A stretch of DNA of 64,000 nucleotides from Candidatus Nitrotoga sp. LAW (GCA_003402315.1 QFXI01000016.1:62001-126000); one strand, 5' to 3'. Shown: positions 1 through 12,824, counted from the first letter of the stretch. The notes: generated by a model from the sequence alone, not told the origin. Numbers and translations are program-made.

Positions 1-481
1 TAACGCGCAGCCAGCGGCCATCCAGCCCGACATGTGCGATGCCAACAGCGGCCTGTTCGAACGTCGCGCGAAAGCGCTGCTCGGACTGGAAATGGGTGCG
101 TCGCGCCTGTGCCGCCTGTAATTCGCGCTCAATAGCGGGAATCAGACGCTTCAAATTGCTTTTCAACAGGTAATCATGCGCCCCCGCCTTGATCGCCGCC
201 ACCGCCAAGTCTTCACCGATGGCGCCAGAAACGATAATGAACGGCAGATCGCGTCCCCTTTGCTGCACAATTTGTAACGCAGCAAATGAATCAAACCCTG
301 GCATAGCGTGGTCGGAAAGCACCAAGTCCCACTCATCCTGTTGCAAAGCCTGATTTAAACCATCCGCGCTGTCTACCCTTAAATGGATGAGTTCATAGTG
401 TTGTTGTAAATATCGCGTCAACAGCAGTGCATCATCTTCCGAATCCTCAATAACCAGCGTACGTAATATCGGCTTGTTCAT
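1..481 (-). CDS. Response regulator receiver protein with PAS domain (3' part cut by window edge)
   Basis: Open reading frame that runs off the left edge, so only the N-terminal 160 residues are visible. It begins [17 protein letters not shown], a receiver domain with the acidic pocket (EDSEDD) and a phosphoacceptor Asp in [10 protein letters not shown]. The expected Lys follows in HDYLLKSN near residue 107. A coiled linker leads into a PAS start ([20 protein letters not shown]). In known families this layout precedes a histidine kinase or a GGDEF/EAL output, but the output domain lies outside the window. Its ATG overlaps the stop of the upstream response regulator by ATGA, so the two are probably translationally coupled and belong to the operon headed by the heme-binding kinase. 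Confidence 0.85.
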   Translation of the reverse strand, partial: MNKPILRTLVIEDSEDDALLLTRYLQQHYELIHLRVDSADGLNQALQQDEWDLVLSDHAMPGFDSFAALQIVQQRGRDLPFIIVSGAIGEDLAVAAIKAGAHDYLLKSNLKRLIPAIERELQAAQARRTHFQSEQRFRATFEQAAVGIAHVGLDGRWLRV

Positions 482-930
482 TGCACCTGCCTACCACTTG
501 GAGGGGTTTCGTTGATTGCCAGCCAATACACCCCAAGATTGCGCACCGCCTCAGTGAATTGATCAAAATCCACTGGCTTAAGGATATAGCTATTGAGACC
601 CAGTTTGTAGCCGGCTAACAGATCACTCTGTTCGCGCGAGGAGGTAAGCATCGCCACCGGCAACAGTGCAGTTAGCGGGTTCGCACGCAGTTGTTTTAAT
701 ACTTCGAGGCCATCTATTTTAGGCAATTTCAAATCAAGCAAGATTAGAGCTGGCATCACATTCAGGTCACGCCCCGCGTACCTTCCTTTACCAAATAGAT
801 AATCGAGTGCTTCCGCCCCATCACGTGCCACTACTACTCCATTGTCGATACGGTTTTGCTTGAGCGCCCGCAAGGCAAGCGCCTCATCATCAGGATTATC
901 CTCGACCAATAAAATAAATTTATTACCCAT
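478..930 (-). CDS. Single-domain response regulator (Rcp1/CheY-like)
   Basis: A 150-residue protein that is only a receiver domain. The acidic pair is at E10-D11, the phosphoacceptor is Asp66 in [13 protein letters not shown], Thr96 sits in MLTSS and Lys118 in YILKPV. The extra loop [16 protein letters not shown] between helix 2 and strand 3 is typical of the Rcp1 group that partners phytochrome-like and other PAS-type kinases. There is no DNA-binding output, so it likely acts by protein contact or phosphotransfer. It lies between the heme-type histidine kinase upstream and a second receiver protein downstream (ATGA overlap), consistent with one phosphorelay operon on the minus strand. Confidence 0.9.
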   Translation of the reverse strand: MGNKFILLVEDNPDDEALALRALKQNRIDNGVVVARDGAEALDYLFGKGRYAGRDLNVMPALILLDLKLPKIDGLEVLKQLRANPLTALLPVAMLTSSREQSDLLAGYKLGLNSYILKPVDFDQFTEAVRNLGVYWLAINETPPSGRQVQ

Positions 931-963
931 GTTGCGGCCTCCTTATTTGGTGCACACCCATAC

Positions 964-2460
964 TTATGGCAAAGTGAAATAAAATGTCGCGCCCTTGCCT
1001 AGCTCCCCTTCCGCCCATACTCGACCACCGTGACGATGAATGATGCGCTGCACTGTAGCCAATCCAATCCCCGTGCCGGAAAACTCGGCCATAGCGTGCA
1101 GCCGCTGAAACGCAGAAAAAAGTTTGCCGACGTATGCCATATCAAACCCTGCCCCATTATCACGAATGAAGTACACAGACGCTCCGACTTGGTGGGTGAC
1201 ACCCATTTTTATACGTGCATCCTCGCGCTTAGAAGTAAACTTCCACGCATTGCCCAATAGATTCTCCAGCGCTATTTTCAATAAGTGGGCATCACCCCGC
1301 ACCGTCATTCCTGGCATACAGACGAACTCTACGCGACGTTCAGGCTGTGCCTGTTGCAATTCGTCAGCCACTGTCTGCGCCAACACACTCAAATTCACCG
1401 TCTCAAAATTCATTTCACTGCGTGTGACGCGCGATAGCTTGAGCATATCGTCAATCAACTGTCCCATGCGCTGGGTAGCGGCGCGTACCCGTTGCAAATA
1501 ATCTTTCCCCACTTCGTCCAACTGCACACTGTAGTCATCGAGCAAAGCTCGGCTGAAGCCATCTATGCTGCGTAGCGGCGCGCGCAAATCATGCGACACC
1601 GAATAACTGAACGCCTCCAGCTCTTGATTGGCCGCAGCCAGCTGGATAGTGCGTTGCGTTACCTGATCTTCCAATTCCACTGATACACGCCGTAAGCGCG
1701 TAACTACCAATGCGAGCGCCCCTAATCCCAGCACCAGCAGTACACCAAAGAGGATGAAGACATCACGCAAATCGGTGCGACTTTGCGCCACTACACTGTC
1801 CAACGGTCGAATAATCTCTAGCACACCGCGCACATCCCCTACTTTCCAGTCATGTTTAGGGCTGTCCGGGCGGGCATTGTGGCAACTTATGCATTCCGCG
1901 TGCATTACATCCGCCGTAGCGTAACGTAGCGAAGCCCGCCCCTGAAAATCTTCAAAACGATAGTAGGGTTGTTGTGGGCGTGCCTGTAACGCTGCCAAAG
2001 CCTGCTGCTCAAAATCATCATGCGCACCGCCATCCTTGCGCCAAGGAAAGGGGTAATTGCTATATAAACGCACCACCATGCCAGAACCGCGTAAGCTAAT
2101 CCTTCTACCGAGTTCCATACTGAAAGTAGCCGGTAACGGAATAGCCCCTGGCTTTTGCAGGTAATCGTGTGTCACTTCAATATTGTGGCCGTTTACGCGA
2201 TCCACAACTTCAGAAGTGTATAAATTACGCAGTTCCATCAAAGACTCTGCGTGCAGAGTAATGCCCTGTAATGCGGCGGATTGCACCAATGTGGTAGTAG
2301 CGTGGGATAAATATCCTAACGTAAGCAGCGTGCCGCTACAAAAAATAACACTTAGTACCAAGATGGTGTGCTTATAAAGCGGGGTCAGGCACGCTGCCCA
2401 ACATCTTTTTAATTGTTGACGCACGTCGGATGAAATTACTGATGAGCTTGCTGATCGCAT
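964..2460 (-). CDS. Membrane sensor histidine kinase with c-type heme (Tll0287/DUF3365-like) sensor domain
   Basis: About 498 residues. One transmembrane helix lies near residues 31-53 and a second near 234-255; they enclose a roughly 180-residue extracytoplasmic domain. That domain carries a single CxxCH heme-binding motif (CISCH), the hallmark of Tll0287/DUF3365-type sensors. The cytoplasmic part has HisKA ([16 protein letters not shown], phospho-His in SHDLR) and HATPase_c ([28 protein letters not shown]). A longer start at 2481 is possible, but the ATG at 2460 is preceded by GAAGGGGA at good spacing, so I prefer it. It heads an operon with two receiver proteins. The heme suggests redox, NO or CO sensing; the ligand is not deducible. 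Confidence 0.85.
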   Translation of the reverse strand: MRSASSSVISSDVRQQLKRCWAACLTPLYKHTILVLSVIFCSGTLLTLGYLSHATTTLVQSAALQGITLHAESLMELRNLYTSEVVDRVNGHNIEVTHDYLQKPGAIPLPATFSMELGRRISLRGSGMVVRLYSNYPFPWRKDGGAHDDFEQQALAALQARPQQPYYRFEDFQGRASLRYATADVMHAECISCHNARPDSPKHDWKVGDVRGVLEIIRPLDSVVAQSRTDLRDVFILFGVLLVLGLGALALVVTRLRRVSVELEDQVTQRTIQLAAANQELEAFSYSVSHDLRAPLRSIDGFSRALLDDYSVQLDEVGKDYLQRVRAATQRMGQLIDDMLKLSRVTRSEMNFETVNLSVLAQTVADELQQAQPERRVEFVCMPGMTVRGDAHLLKIALENLLGNAWKFTSKREDARIKMGVTHQVGASVYFIRDNGAGFDMAYVGKLFSAFQRLHAMAEFSGTGIGLATVQRIIHRHGGRVWAEGELGKGATFYFTLP

Positions 2461-2962
2461 GGCGCATTCCCCTTCAGACATCTAGCCAGAATAATTGGGA
2501 ACATACTATGAAGTTAAACGCTTTTTACCTTTAACTTATAACCTGCATTTAACAAGGATTTCATGTAAATACGTTAAACCTCATGTAGCACTTTACGCTG
2601 GCAGAAGCGGTTGGGCAAGCGGCCTGTGATTGTACAAAATCTAGACAAGATGGCTCTGCGTAACCGAACAGTATTTCCCATTTTTAATAGAAAAGGGCAT
2701 CTCTAAAAGCTAAGCGTTCTAAACAAGACTAGGCGCGAATAAACAGTATTGACGCAGCAAATAATTGATATGTAAGGAAACATTTTGTATCAACAACGTG
2801 TTGTGACGAGACGGGTTAAGCAGGCAATCCCGAAGGGGATGCGCGCAAATCTAAATTTTTAGAGGTGCCCATAAAGCGTGGGCGCTGGGCCAGCCAAACC
2901 TTGACTTCTGGACGCTTGTGAATTGCACGCCAGCCAAGTAAATTTAAAATGATTAATTATTA
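2461..2962. other. Intergenic region between kinase operon and tmk
   Basis: About 500 bases without a convincing gene. It holds the presumed promoter of the kinase operon (not identifiable with confidence) and, in its middle, a 176-bp element with terminal inverted repeats that is listed separately. Confidence 0.6.
2695..2870. mobile_element. Short non-coding element with terminal inverted repeats (MITE-like)
   Basis: The left end reads GGGCATCTCTAAAAG (2695-2709) and the right end TTTTTAGAGGTGCCC (2856-2870). These are inverted repeats matching at 13 of 15 positions. The 176 bp between them contain no open frame of note. The same end sequence recurs alone at 59418 (GGGCACCTCTAAA) and, in a 10-base version, at 13225. 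Size, inverted ends and lack of coding capacity suggest a miniature inverted-repeat element mobilised by a transposase in trans. No clear target-site duplication is visible. Confidence 0.6.
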
Positions 2963-3571
2963 TCAAAACAATATGATTGTCTTCTCTAAACTTGCTTTAA
3001 CTTGCTCTGGTGATTGAGCGGCATTAATCAACACAAAGCGATCCGGATGTTTCTTACGACGCTCCAAGTAAGCTTGCCGCACTTTTTCGAAAAAGCTGTC
3101 TTTTTCCTGTTCGAAACGATCCAGCGTTGTATTTTTTGACAATCGTTGGCGCGCCACCTCAATCGGAAGATCAAACAACAATGTCAAATCCGGCTGAAAA
3201 TTTTCATGTACCCAGCATTCCAATTGTTCCAGCTTTGCCACGTTCATCCCCCTACCCCCACCCTGATAAGCAAAACTGGCATCACTAAAACGGTCGGATA
3301 CCACCCAGATTCCCCGTTGTAAAGCTGGCTTGATAACCTGCTCGATATGTTCTAGGCGAGCGGCAAACATTAACAGAGCCTCCGTTTCTGCGTGCATGGG
3401 TTGATTTAGCAGAATGTCACGCAGACTTTCACCCACGGACGTGCCCCCCGGTTCACGCGTTACAAGCACCTCATTGCCGCGCTTGCGTAAAGTTTCAGCA
3501 AACCAGGTTAGATGGGTGCTCTTACCTGCCCCATCTACCCCTTCAAAGGTTATAAATTTTGCCTTATTCAT
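2963..3571 (-). CDS. tmk: Thymidylate kinase
   Basis: A 202-residue enzyme that phosphorylates dTMP to dTDP with ATP, an essential cytosolic step of DNA precursor synthesis. Visible motifs are the P-loop GVDGAGKST (residues 11-19), the substrate segment TREPGGT, the DRF motif ([19 protein letters not shown]) and the LID region before LDRFEQE. Length is normal for the family. The preceding EamA permease gene ends 16 bp upstream on the same strand, so both may share a transcript. It is not next to holB, its usual neighbour in many proteobacteria. Confidence 0.96.
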   Translation of the reverse strand: MNKAKFITFEGVDGAGKSTHLTWFAETLRKRGNEVLVTREPGGTSVGESLRDILLNQPMHAETEALLMFAARLEHIEQVIKPALQRGIWVVSDRFSDASFAYQGGGRGMNVAKLEQLECWVHENFQPDLTLLFDLPIEVARQRLSKNTTLDRFEQEKDSFFEKVRQAYLERRKKHPDRFVLINAAQSPEQVKASLEKTIILF

Positions 3572-3587
3572 TTACTCCCCCAAAAAA

Positions 3588-4472
3588 TCATTTTCCATGG
3601 TGTGGTATGCATTTCCCAGACAGTAAGCTAGCCGAAACAATCAACGCTGCACCGATAACTTCCCGTAATCCCATTTCCTCATCCGCCAATAAATACGAGG
3701 ATACGGCAGCAAACACCAGTTCAGATAGAAGCAGCGTAATAGCCTGGTTGGCGGGCAAATAGGTCAGTCCATACTGCACGGCAAAACTAATGGCGCATAA
3801 CACCAACCCAATCAGCCACAACAACCACCATGCAGCCGATGTAATGTTCTGTAATTGCGCCATAACATTGCCCTGATACAATAGCAATACGGCGGTAAAC
3901 AACACCGTGCCAAACCACACGCTAGCCACTTTGAAATTCACGCTTAGGTGCTGCGTGCGACGCACTATTACATTCATCAAAGCAAAACTAATTCCCGCTG
4001 AAAGGCCTATCCATTCCGCTTGGTTTTGCGGCAGCGGTAAACCATGCCGCATATCCCACAACATAACAAACGCACCACCCAATGACAGCGCGATAATGGC
4101 GTAACCGTAACGATTTAATTTTTCACTCAGTAGCCAGCGCGAAAAAATCACCGTCCACAATGGCGCGAGATAGAACAACAACAGCACGCGCATCACTTCA
4201 CCGTCTAACGTCGCCAACACATAGCCTAAATTAGTCCAGCCCGCACTTGCCATCAATGCAATACTCAACCACCCGGCCACTCTTAGCTCGCGCCATATCG
4301 GCCCTAGGAACAGCAGGCCCAATATCATTGCCATAAAATAGCTCAGCAGTGTAGATAATTCGCCGCCCACCCCCATATTATTTAATGCGCGATAGGGATA
4401 CCACATTAGTCCCCACACCAGCGCACCACTTAACAGGCCTATGACCGACAAAATTTTTTGTTTTGATGCCAC
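3588..4472 (-). CDS. EamA/DMT-family transporter
   Basis: A 294-residue integral membrane protein with about ten hydrophobic helices in two repeats, as in the drug/metabolite transporter (EamA, RhaT-like) family. Examples are the helix starting SVIGLLSGALVWGLMW and the C-terminal repeat ending VIGAALIVSASLLSG. These permeases export small metabolites or amino acids; the substrate cannot be told from sequence. It is divergent from dapC, with only 46 bp between the two starts, and is followed closely by tmk on the same strand. Confidence 0.85.
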   Translation of the reverse strand: MASKQKILSVIGLLSGALVWGLMWYPYRALNNMGVGGELSTLLSYFMAMILGLLFLGPIWRELRVAGWLSIALMASAGWTNLGYVLATLDGEVMRVLLLFYLAPLWTVIFSRWLLSEKLNRYGYAIIALSLGGAFVMLWDMRHGLPLPQNQAEWIGLSAGISFALMNVIVRRTQHLSVNFKVASVWFGTVLFTAVLLLYQGNVMAQLQNITSAAWWLLWLIGLVLCAISFAVQYGLTYLPANQAITLLLSELVFAAVSSYLLADEEMGLREVIGAALIVSASLLSGKCIPHHGK

Positions 4473-4490
4473 TCGCTACGCCTTTATAAT
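4463..4490 (+). promoter_or_regulatory. Candidate sigma-70 promoter for the dapC operon
   Basis: TTGATG (4463-4468) and a perfect TATAAT (4485-4490) are separated by 16 bases. They lie 28 bases ahead of the dapC start, within the divergent dapC/EamA gap. Prediction from consensus only. Confidence 0.4.
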
Positions 4491-4518
4491 CGTGCCTATT
4501 CAGCTTAAGCAAAAAATT

Positions 4519-5709
4519 ATGAATCCTGACCTTGATCGTCTGCAACCTTACCCGTTCCAGAAACTCGCCAATTTATTTAGCTCAGTTACACCCAACCCAG
4601 CCTACCGACCGATCAGCCTGCACATTGGGGAACCCAAACATGCCACTCCGCGCTTCATTAGTGACGCATTAAGTGCCAATCTGGCGGGACTATCGAATTA
4701 TCCCACAACCGCAGGGAGTGACGCGCTCCGTGGTAGCATTGCCAGCTGGCTTGCGCAACGTTACGATCTTCCCGCGCTGGACGCAAAATCACAAGTCCTG
4801 CCAGTGAACGGTAGCCGTGAAGCGCTATTTGCTTTCGCCCAAGCGGTGATTGACCGCACATGTGACAACCCCACCGTAATTTGTCCTAATCCGTTCTATC
4901 AAATTTATGAAGGCGCAGCCCTGCTAGCAGGTGCCACACCCTATTTCCTCAATACCCTACCGGAAGATAACTACGCGTTGAATTTTGATCAATTGCCGCA
5001 AGAAGTTTGGCAGCGCACGCAACTTATATATGTGTGCTCGCCTGGCAACCCCACCGGGCGTGTCATTGAACTCGCAGAATGGAAGACACTATTCGATCTG
5101 GCCGACCGTTACGGTTTTATCATCGCTGCCGACGAATGTTATTCTGAAATCTATTTCGATACGCCGCCGCTCGGTGCGCTACAAGCAGCGCAGCAACTGG
5201 GACGCAGCGATTACCGCAATCTGGTGTCTTTTTTCAGCTTGTCCAAGCGCTCAAACGTACCCGGTATGCGTTCCGGTTTTGTGGCAGGTGATGCGAAAGT
5301 AATAGAGAAATTTACGCTGTATCGCACTTACCACGGCTGTGCCATGAACCCCGCAGTGCAAGCCGCCAGCGCCGTTGCCTGGCAGGATGAAGAACATGTC
5401 GCCGAAAACCGCCGTCTTTATACGGAGAAATTCTCACAGGTTGTCAGCATCCTGAAACCCGTATTGCCCGTAGCGCTACCGGATGCCAGTTTCTACCTGT
5501 GGCTGCGCGTACCCATAGCTGGCACCCGCTTCGCGCAATATCTGCATCGAGACTATAATGTAACAGTGCTGCCCGGCAGCTTCCTGGCGCGTGAGGCACA
5601 TGGCATCAATCCAGGCGAAAATTTTATCCGTATCGCCCTGGTAGCAGAGCTGAACGAAACCACGGAAGCCGCGCATCGCATCGCCGAATTTACCCGAAAA
5701 CTTGACTAG
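4519..5709 (+). CDS. dapC: Succinyldiaminopimelate transaminase
   Basis: A 396-residue class I/II PLP aminotransferase. It starts [16 protein letters not shown], the usual beginning of the proteobacterial DapC family, so I reject the in-frame ATG at 4441, which would overlap the divergent permease. Key parts are SPGNPTG, the PLP phenol-oxygen partner region DECYSEIYF, and the Schiff-base lysine in [13 protein letters not shown]. It converts N-succinyl-2-amino-6-ketopimelate and glutamate to N-succinyl-diaminopimelate. The dapD gene follows after 7 bp and dapE is nearby, which supports the diaminopimelate/lysine assignment over a general aminotransferase. Confidence 0.93.
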   Translation: MNPDLDRLQPYPFQKLANLFSSVTPNPAYRPISLHIGEPKHATPRFISDALSANLAGLSNYPTTAGSDALRGSIASWLAQRYDLPALDAKSQVLPVNGSREALFAFAQAVIDRTCDNPTVICPNPFYQIYEGAALLAGATPYFLNTLPEDNYALNFDQLPQEVWQRTQLIYVCSPGNPTGRVIELAEWKTLFDLADRYGFIIAADECYSEIYFDTPPLGALQAAQQLGRSDYRNLVSFFSLSKRSNVPGMRSGFVAGDAKVIEKFTLYRTYHGCAMNPAVQAASAVAWQDEEHVAENRRLYTEKFSQVVSILKPVLPVALPDASFYLWLRVPIAGTRFAQYLHRDYNVTVLPGSFLAREAHGINPGENFIRIALVAELNETTEAAHRIAEFTRKLD

Positions 5710-5716
5710 GAAAATC

Positions 5717-6538
5717 ATGGAACAACTGCAACAGATCATCGAACCCGCTTTTGAACATCGCGCCGAAATTACACCACGCAACGTAGACGCAAAACTGAAA
5801 GAGGCGGTGGACACTGTTATCGGCCACCTCGACCACGGTACCCTGCGAGTGGCGGAAAAAATAGAAGGCCAGTGGATAACCCATCAATGGCTGAAAAAAG
5901 CAGTGCTATTGTCTTTCCGCATGGAAGACAATGCTTTCATCAAGGGCGGCTTTACCAATTATTACGACAAGGTACCATCCAAGTTTGCCGACTATAACTC
6001 GCGTGATTTTCGCGAAGGCGGCTTCCGCATAGTGCCGCCTGCTGCGGCGCGTAAGGGTTCATTTATAGCCAAGAACGTGGTCTTGATGCCTTCTTACGTC
6101 AATATTGGCGCTTATGTGGACGAAGGTACGATGGTGGATACCTGGGCGACGGTCGGCTCTTGCGCGCAGATCGGCAAAAACGTTCACTTAAGTGGTGGAG
6201 TCGGCATCGGCGGTGTACTGGAACCGGTACAGGCCAACCCGACCATTATCGAGGACAACTGCTTCATCGGTGCGCGCTCGGAAATTGTCGAAGGCGTGAT
6301 CGTGGAAGAAGGCGCAGTCATTTCGATGGGCGTGTACATCGGGCAAAGCACCAAGATTTTTGATCGTGAAACTGGCGAAGTGCATTATGGCCGCGTACCG
6401 GCAGGCTCGGTGGTCGTGTCCGGCAACCTGCCCTCCAAGGATGGCAGTTATAGCTTGTATTGCGCCGTAATCGTAAAAAAAGTGGATGCCAAAACCCGGG
6501 CAAAAGTCGGAATAAATGAGTTACTACGCGGCATTTAA
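5717..6538 (+). CDS. dapD: Tetrahydrodipicolinate N-succinyltransferase
   Basis: A 273-residue enzyme, one residue from the usual DapD length. It transfers succinyl from succinyl-CoA to tetrahydrodipicolinate, the committed step of the succinylase branch to lysine and peptidoglycan. The C-terminal half is a left-handed beta-helix of hexapeptide repeats ([29 protein letters not shown] split over positions 6100-6190, then VGIGGVLEP and [13 protein letters not shown]). The start [13 protein letters not shown] is preferred over the in-frame ATG at 5702 because AGGA lies 5 bases upstream and it avoids overlap with dapC. Confidence 0.96.
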   Translation: MEQLQQIIEPAFEHRAEITPRNVDAKLKEAVDTVIGHLDHGTLRVAEKIEGQWITHQWLKKAVLLSFRMEDNAFIKGGFTNYYDKVPSKFADYNSRDFREGGFRIVPPAAARKGSFIAKNVVLMPSYVNIGAYVDEGTMVDTWATVGSCAQIGKNVHLSGGVGIGGVLEPVQANPTIIEDNCFIGARSEIVEGVIVEEGAVISMGVYIGQSTKIFDRETGEVHYGRVPAGSVVVSGNLPSKDGSYSLYCAVIVKKVDAKTRAKVGINELLRGI

Positions 6539-6565
6539 AGCCTGATTTAACCCCGGGGGAAATTT

Positions 6566-7621
6566 ATGATCATTACACCTTTTTTACAGTTAGCTGCTGA
6601 CAAACAGGCTTCTGATCTTTTTTTCTCCGCTGGTGCGCCAATCAATATCAAAATCAATGGCGTGGTTATGCCAATAAACACAGAAAAACTTGATAGCGAA
6701 ACGATTGAGCGCATCGCCTATGAAATAATGACACCGGAACAAATCACGGCCTTTGAATCCAGCATGGAAATGAATTTTTCCTATCGTGTTTTGGATGCCG
6801 GAAATTATCGGGTCAATATTTTCCGCCAACGCAGCAGCATTTCCATTGTTATTCGCTATATACGGTTCAATATTCTTAACGTCGAAGAACTGAATCTGCC
6901 ACCGGTTTTAAACCAACTTATTATGGAAAAGCGTGGCCTGATATTGGTTGCGGGTGCGACTGGTTCGGGGAAATCCACCACAATGGCGGCCATGATTGAG
7001 CATCGCAATAACACTGCCTCCGGCCATATCCTGACCATTGAAGACCCCGTCGAATACCTGTTTCAACACAATAAATCCATTGTTAATCAGCGTGAAATCG
7101 GTACTGACACGCTTTCCTATGGCAATGCCCTGGAAAATGCCATGCGTGAGACACCCGATGTGCTAATGGTTGGTGAAATACGCGACCGTGAAACATTTAA
7201 ACATGCGTTAATTTTTGCCCAGAGTGGCCATCTGTGCCTGTCCACGCTGCACGCCAATAATAGCTACCATACGCTAAACCGCATCGTAAATCTCTTCCCA
7301 CAAGATACACGCCGGGCTGTACTCGCTGATATGGCAATGAGCTTACGGGCAGTGATTTCACAACGTTTGGTACCCAACGTACACGGCACGTTGGTACCTG
7401 CTGTGGAAGTGTTACTCAATACAACACTTATCTCAGAGCTGATTAAGAATGATGAGCTCGACAAAATTCGTGATGCGATCGACCAAAGTGTATCGTCCGG
7501 TTCACAGACCTTTGAACAGGCCCTGTATAAACTGTACAAAAAAGGTGAGATCACTAAGGAAGATGCTTTGCGCAACGCCGACTCAGCCAGCAATCTATCA
7601 TCCTTGATTTCTTACTCATAA
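6566..7621 (+). CDS. pilU: Type IV pilus retraction ATPase-like protein PilU
   Basis: A 351-residue secretion-type ATPase of the PilT/PilU group. It has Walker A GATGSGKST (residues 130-138), the Asp box around LTIEDPVEYLF, Walker B DVLMVGEIRD and the His box STLHANNSYHTLNRIVNLFP. An N-terminal PAS-like domain precedes the ATPase core, as is usual in this family. In species with pili, PilU assists PilT in retraction. The ribosome site GGGGGA lies just upstream. No pilT or other pilus gene is present in the window. PilU within the dap cluster is known from other betaproteobacteria. The C-terminal tail (SASNLSSLISYS) supports PilU over PilT. Confidence 0.88.
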   Translation: MIITPFLQLAADKQASDLFFSAGAPINIKINGVVMPINTEKLDSETIERIAYEIMTPEQITAFESSMEMNFSYRVLDAGNYRVNIFRQRSSISIVIRYIRFNILNVEELNLPPVLNQLIMEKRGLILVAGATGSGKSTTMAAMIEHRNNTASGHILTIEDPVEYLFQHNKSIVNQREIGTDTLSYGNALENAMRETPDVLMVGEIRDRETFKHALIFAQSGHLCLSTLHANNSYHTLNRIVNLFPQDTRRAVLADMAMSLRAVISQRLVPNVHGTLVPAVEVLLNTTLISELIKNDELDKIRDAIDQSVSSGSQTFEQALYKLYKKGEITKEDALRNADSASNLSSLISYS

Positions 7622-7706
7622 CCACCCCGCCAGATTGCAGCCTACTTTTGCACTATCACAACTAATCGAAATAAAAATATTTAAATACAATAATGGATTC
7701 AGCAAG

Positions 7707-10130
<2,424 letters not shown>

Positions 10131-10151
10131 CACCGCATTTGAAAAAGCCAA

Positions 10152-10171
10152 GGCTACCGGTTTTGATAGCC
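10152..10171. terminator. Weak hairpin between convergent prmB and mgtA
   Basis: GGCTA and TAGCC form a 5-bp stem around a 10-base loop in the 66-bp gap between the convergent genes. There is no clear T tract, so this is a weak candidate. Confidence 0.25.
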
Positions 10172-10196
10172 GTATGGCCCAATTCCCTCACCGTGA

Positions 10197-12824
10197 TCAT
10201 TCGCCAAACCGGTGGATAAACCAAGTCTTTACCAATTGGGTCAAGATCATATAGCACAGCAACATAATCGCCAGCAACAACCAGTACAACGGCGGCAACG
10301 CAACAAAACCAAGCGTGCCGGCCAGTGGCGAAACCGTCAATAAAGCGCCCACTGCAACGATAACCAGCGAAGTGGCAATCAGCTGCCAGCTGGCCCGACT
10401 TTCAATAAACGGAATCTTGTTTGTACGAATAATATGGATGATCAACGTTTGGGTAAAAATCGATTCCACGAACCAACCGGTATGGAACAGTGCCGGATTT
10501 TGCCAGCTGTTGAATAGGTACAGCATGATGAAGAATGTCAGGTAGTCGAAAATCGAACTGATCGGGCCAAAAAATAAGATAAAACGCTCAATCTCACCGA
10601 TCGCCCATTTGCGCGGCTTGGTCAACCAATTGGCGTCCACCTCATCGGTAGGAATAGTGGTCTGCGAGAAATCGTACAGCAAGTTGTTGATCAACACCTG
10701 AATCGGCAACATCGGCAGAAAGGGCAAAAACACACTGGCCCCGACCACGCTTAGCATGTTACCGAAGTTGGAACTAGCCGCCATCTTGATGTACTTGATG
10801 ATATTACCGAATACCCGCCGCCCCTCCAGCACACCCTGCTCCAGTATCAGCAGGTTGTTTTCCAGCAGGATAATATCAGAGGATTCCTTGGCGATGTCGA
10901 CCGCGCTATCCACTGAAATGCCTACGTCAGCAGCCTTGAGCGCCGGGGCGTCATTGATACCATCACCCATGAAGCCGACTACGTGATCCTTACTCTGCAA
11001 CGCGCGGATGATGCGCTCCTTGTGCGCCGGAGCAAGCCGCGCAAATACGCTGCTTGCGGCTACGGCAACAGCAAGTTCGTCATCGCTCATCGCCTCGATT
11101 TGGGAACCGAGCAACAAATTCTCAACCGGCATGCCCACTTTTTTGCAGATGTAGGAGGTGATAATTTCGTTATCACCGGTCAGGATTTTGACGTCCACAT
11201 TCAGTCTGTGCAGCCGCTTCAAAGCCTCGGCAGCGGTATCCTTGGGTGGGTCGAGAAAGGCTAGAAAACCTAGCAAAATCAGGTCCGTCTCATCCTTGAC
11301 CGCGTACACTGGCTCATCCGATGCGCCCTGCATGCGCTTGTAAGCCAAGGCAATCACGCGAAAACCTTGGCTATTCAGCTCGTCCGCAAGCTGCCGGCGC
11401 CTGGCATCATGCTCGGTTTTAACAGCAATCACTTTGCCATTCAGTTCCACCTTCGTGCACAGGTTCAGCACTTCTTCGACTGCGCCTTTGCAGATGAGCG
11501 TATTCAATCCGCTTTCATCTTCCACCACCACCGACATCCGGCGCCGTACGAAATCGAACGGAATCTCATCTATCTTTCGGTACTTCTCCTGCACTTGCAG
11601 GTGGTGTTCCAGCTCCTCGTGCTTAAGGATGGCCTCGTCCAGCAAATTCTTTAAGCCGGTGTGATGAAAACTGTTCAAGTAGCCAAAATGCAGCACCTTC
11701 TCGCTCTCTTCGCCGTTAACGTCCAAGTGCTTTTCCAGCACGATCTTGCCCTGGGTAATCGTGCCGGTCTTGTCACTACACAGCACATCCATCGCACCAA
11801 AGTTCTGAATGGAATTCAGGCGCTTTACAATCACTTTCTTGCGCGCCATTGCCAATGCACCCTTAGACAGGTTAACAGTGACTATCATCGGCAACATTTC
11901 AGGCGTCAGTCCGACTGCCACGGCCATCGCAAACAGAAATGCTTCCACCCAGTTATGTTTGCTCAGCCCGTTGAGCAGAAATACAGTCGGCACCATCACG
12001 GCGATGAACAAGATCATCAGCCAGGTGAACTTGTTGATGCCCTTGTCGAAGCTGGTCAACTGACGCTGCCCAACTATACTGGCGGCCAGCGATCCCAAAT
12101 AAGTCTGCTTGCCGGTACAAATGACCACCGCCGTTGCGGCCCCACTTTCCACGTTGGTACCCAGGAAGCAGATATTCGAGAGTTCCAGCGGGTTGTGAAC
12201 ATCGACAGGCACAGCGTCAGCCTTTTTTTCCACTGGTAGGGATTCGCCGGTAAGCGCCGCCTGATTGAGAAACAAGTCTTTAGCGGACAGAACCCTAACG
12301 TCGGCCGGCGTCATATCACCTGCTGCCAGCCGGATGATATCGCCTGGCACTAACATCTTGAGCGGAACTTCCTTTTCCTTGCCGTCCCGTACCAACGTAG
12401 CCGTGTTGCTAACCATCGCCGCAAGTTTGGCGGCCGCATTATCGGCGCGCATCTCCTGCACAAAACGCAACACAGTACCCAGAATTACCATTACAAAAAT
12501 TACGACTGTCGCGCGCAAATCGCCGGTCAGAAAAGAAAGAATGCCCAGCACTATGAGCAAAAGGACCAATGGATTCTTGACATTGCTCAACAGTCGAATC
12601 AAGGCGGATAGCCGCTGCTCCCGGACAATCACGTTCAGCCCATATTGCTTCAAGCGAACATCGGCTTCAGCCTGCGTCAGGCCATCTAAGCGTGATGCAA
12701 GCTGCCGCAAAGCAACAGCTGCATCAACGTGCCCTATTTCCAGCAATTGACCTAAAATATGTGCATCTTTCCCGTCAGCGGGGTTAGCTGTGCTTGTATT
12801 AACTGGCTGCGGTGATGGTTTCAT
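10197..12824 (-). CDS. mgtA: Magnesium-importing P-type ATPase (MgtA/MgtB, type IIIB)
   Basis: An 875-residue P-type ATPase. Visible features are TGES (residues 192-195) in the actuator domain, the phosphorylated Asp351 in CSDKTGTIT, the nucleotide-domain lysine in ICKGAVEEV, the hinge MGDGINDAPALKAADVGISVD, and about ten membrane helices including VAVGLTPEMLPMIV. The pattern of the last helices and the overall match to MgtA/MgtB point to high-affinity Mg2+ (or Ni2+) uptake across the inner membrane. In enterobacteria such genes are induced by low Mg2+ through a leader or PhoPQ. I could not recognise such a leader here. Confidence 0.93.
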   Translation of the reverse strand: MKPSPQPVNTSTANPADGKDAHILGQLLEIGHVDAAVALRQLASRLDGLTQAEADVRLKQYGLNVIVREQRLSALIRLLSNVKNPLVLLLIVLGILSFLTGDLRATVVIFVMVILGTVLRFVQEMRADNAAAKLAAMVSNTATLVRDGKEKEVPLKMLVPGDIIRLAAGDMTPADVRVLSAKDLFLNQAALTGESLPVEKKADAVPVDVHNPLELSNICFLGTNVESGAATAVVICTGKQTYLGSLAASIVGQRQLTSFDKGINKFTWLMILFIAVMVPTVFLLNGLSKHNWVEAFLFAMAVAVGLTPEMLPMIVTVNLSKGALAMARKKVIVKRLNSIQNFGAMDVLCSDKTGTITQGKIVLEKHLDVNGEESEKVLHFGYLNSFHHTGLKNLLDEAILKHEELEHHLQVQEKYRKIDEIPFDFVRRRMSVVVEDESGLNTLICKGAVEEVLNLCTKVELNGKVIAVKTEHDARRRQLADELNSQGFRVIALAYKRMQGASDEPVYAVKDETDLILLGFLAFLDPPKDTAAEALKRLHRLNVDVKILTGDNEIITSYICKKVGMPVENLLLGSQIEAMSDDELAVAVAASSVFARLAPAHKERIIRALQSKDHVVGFMGDGINDAPALKAADVGISVDSAVDIAKESSDIILLENNLLILEQGVLEGRRVFGNIIKYIKMAASSNFGNMLSVVGASVFLPFLPMLPIQVLINNLLYDFSQTTIPTDEVDANWLTKPRKWAIGEIERFILFFGPISSIFDYLTFFIMLYLFNSWQNPALFHTGWFVESIFTQTLIIHIIRTNKIPFIESRASWQLIATSLVIVAVGALLTVSPLAGTLGFVALPPLYWLLLAIMLLCYMILTQLVKTWFIHRFGE

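Noticed and set aside
4441-4518. N-terminal extension of dapC from the ATG at 4441
   Set aside because: It would overlap the divergent permease start, and the conserved family start is at 4519.
7635-7706. N-terminal extension of the yffB gene
   Set aside because: Residues do not resemble the family, which begins at MKLYGI.
11661-12750. Long plus-strand frames opposite mgtA
   Set aside because: They mirror the codon bias of mgtA; no recognisable product.
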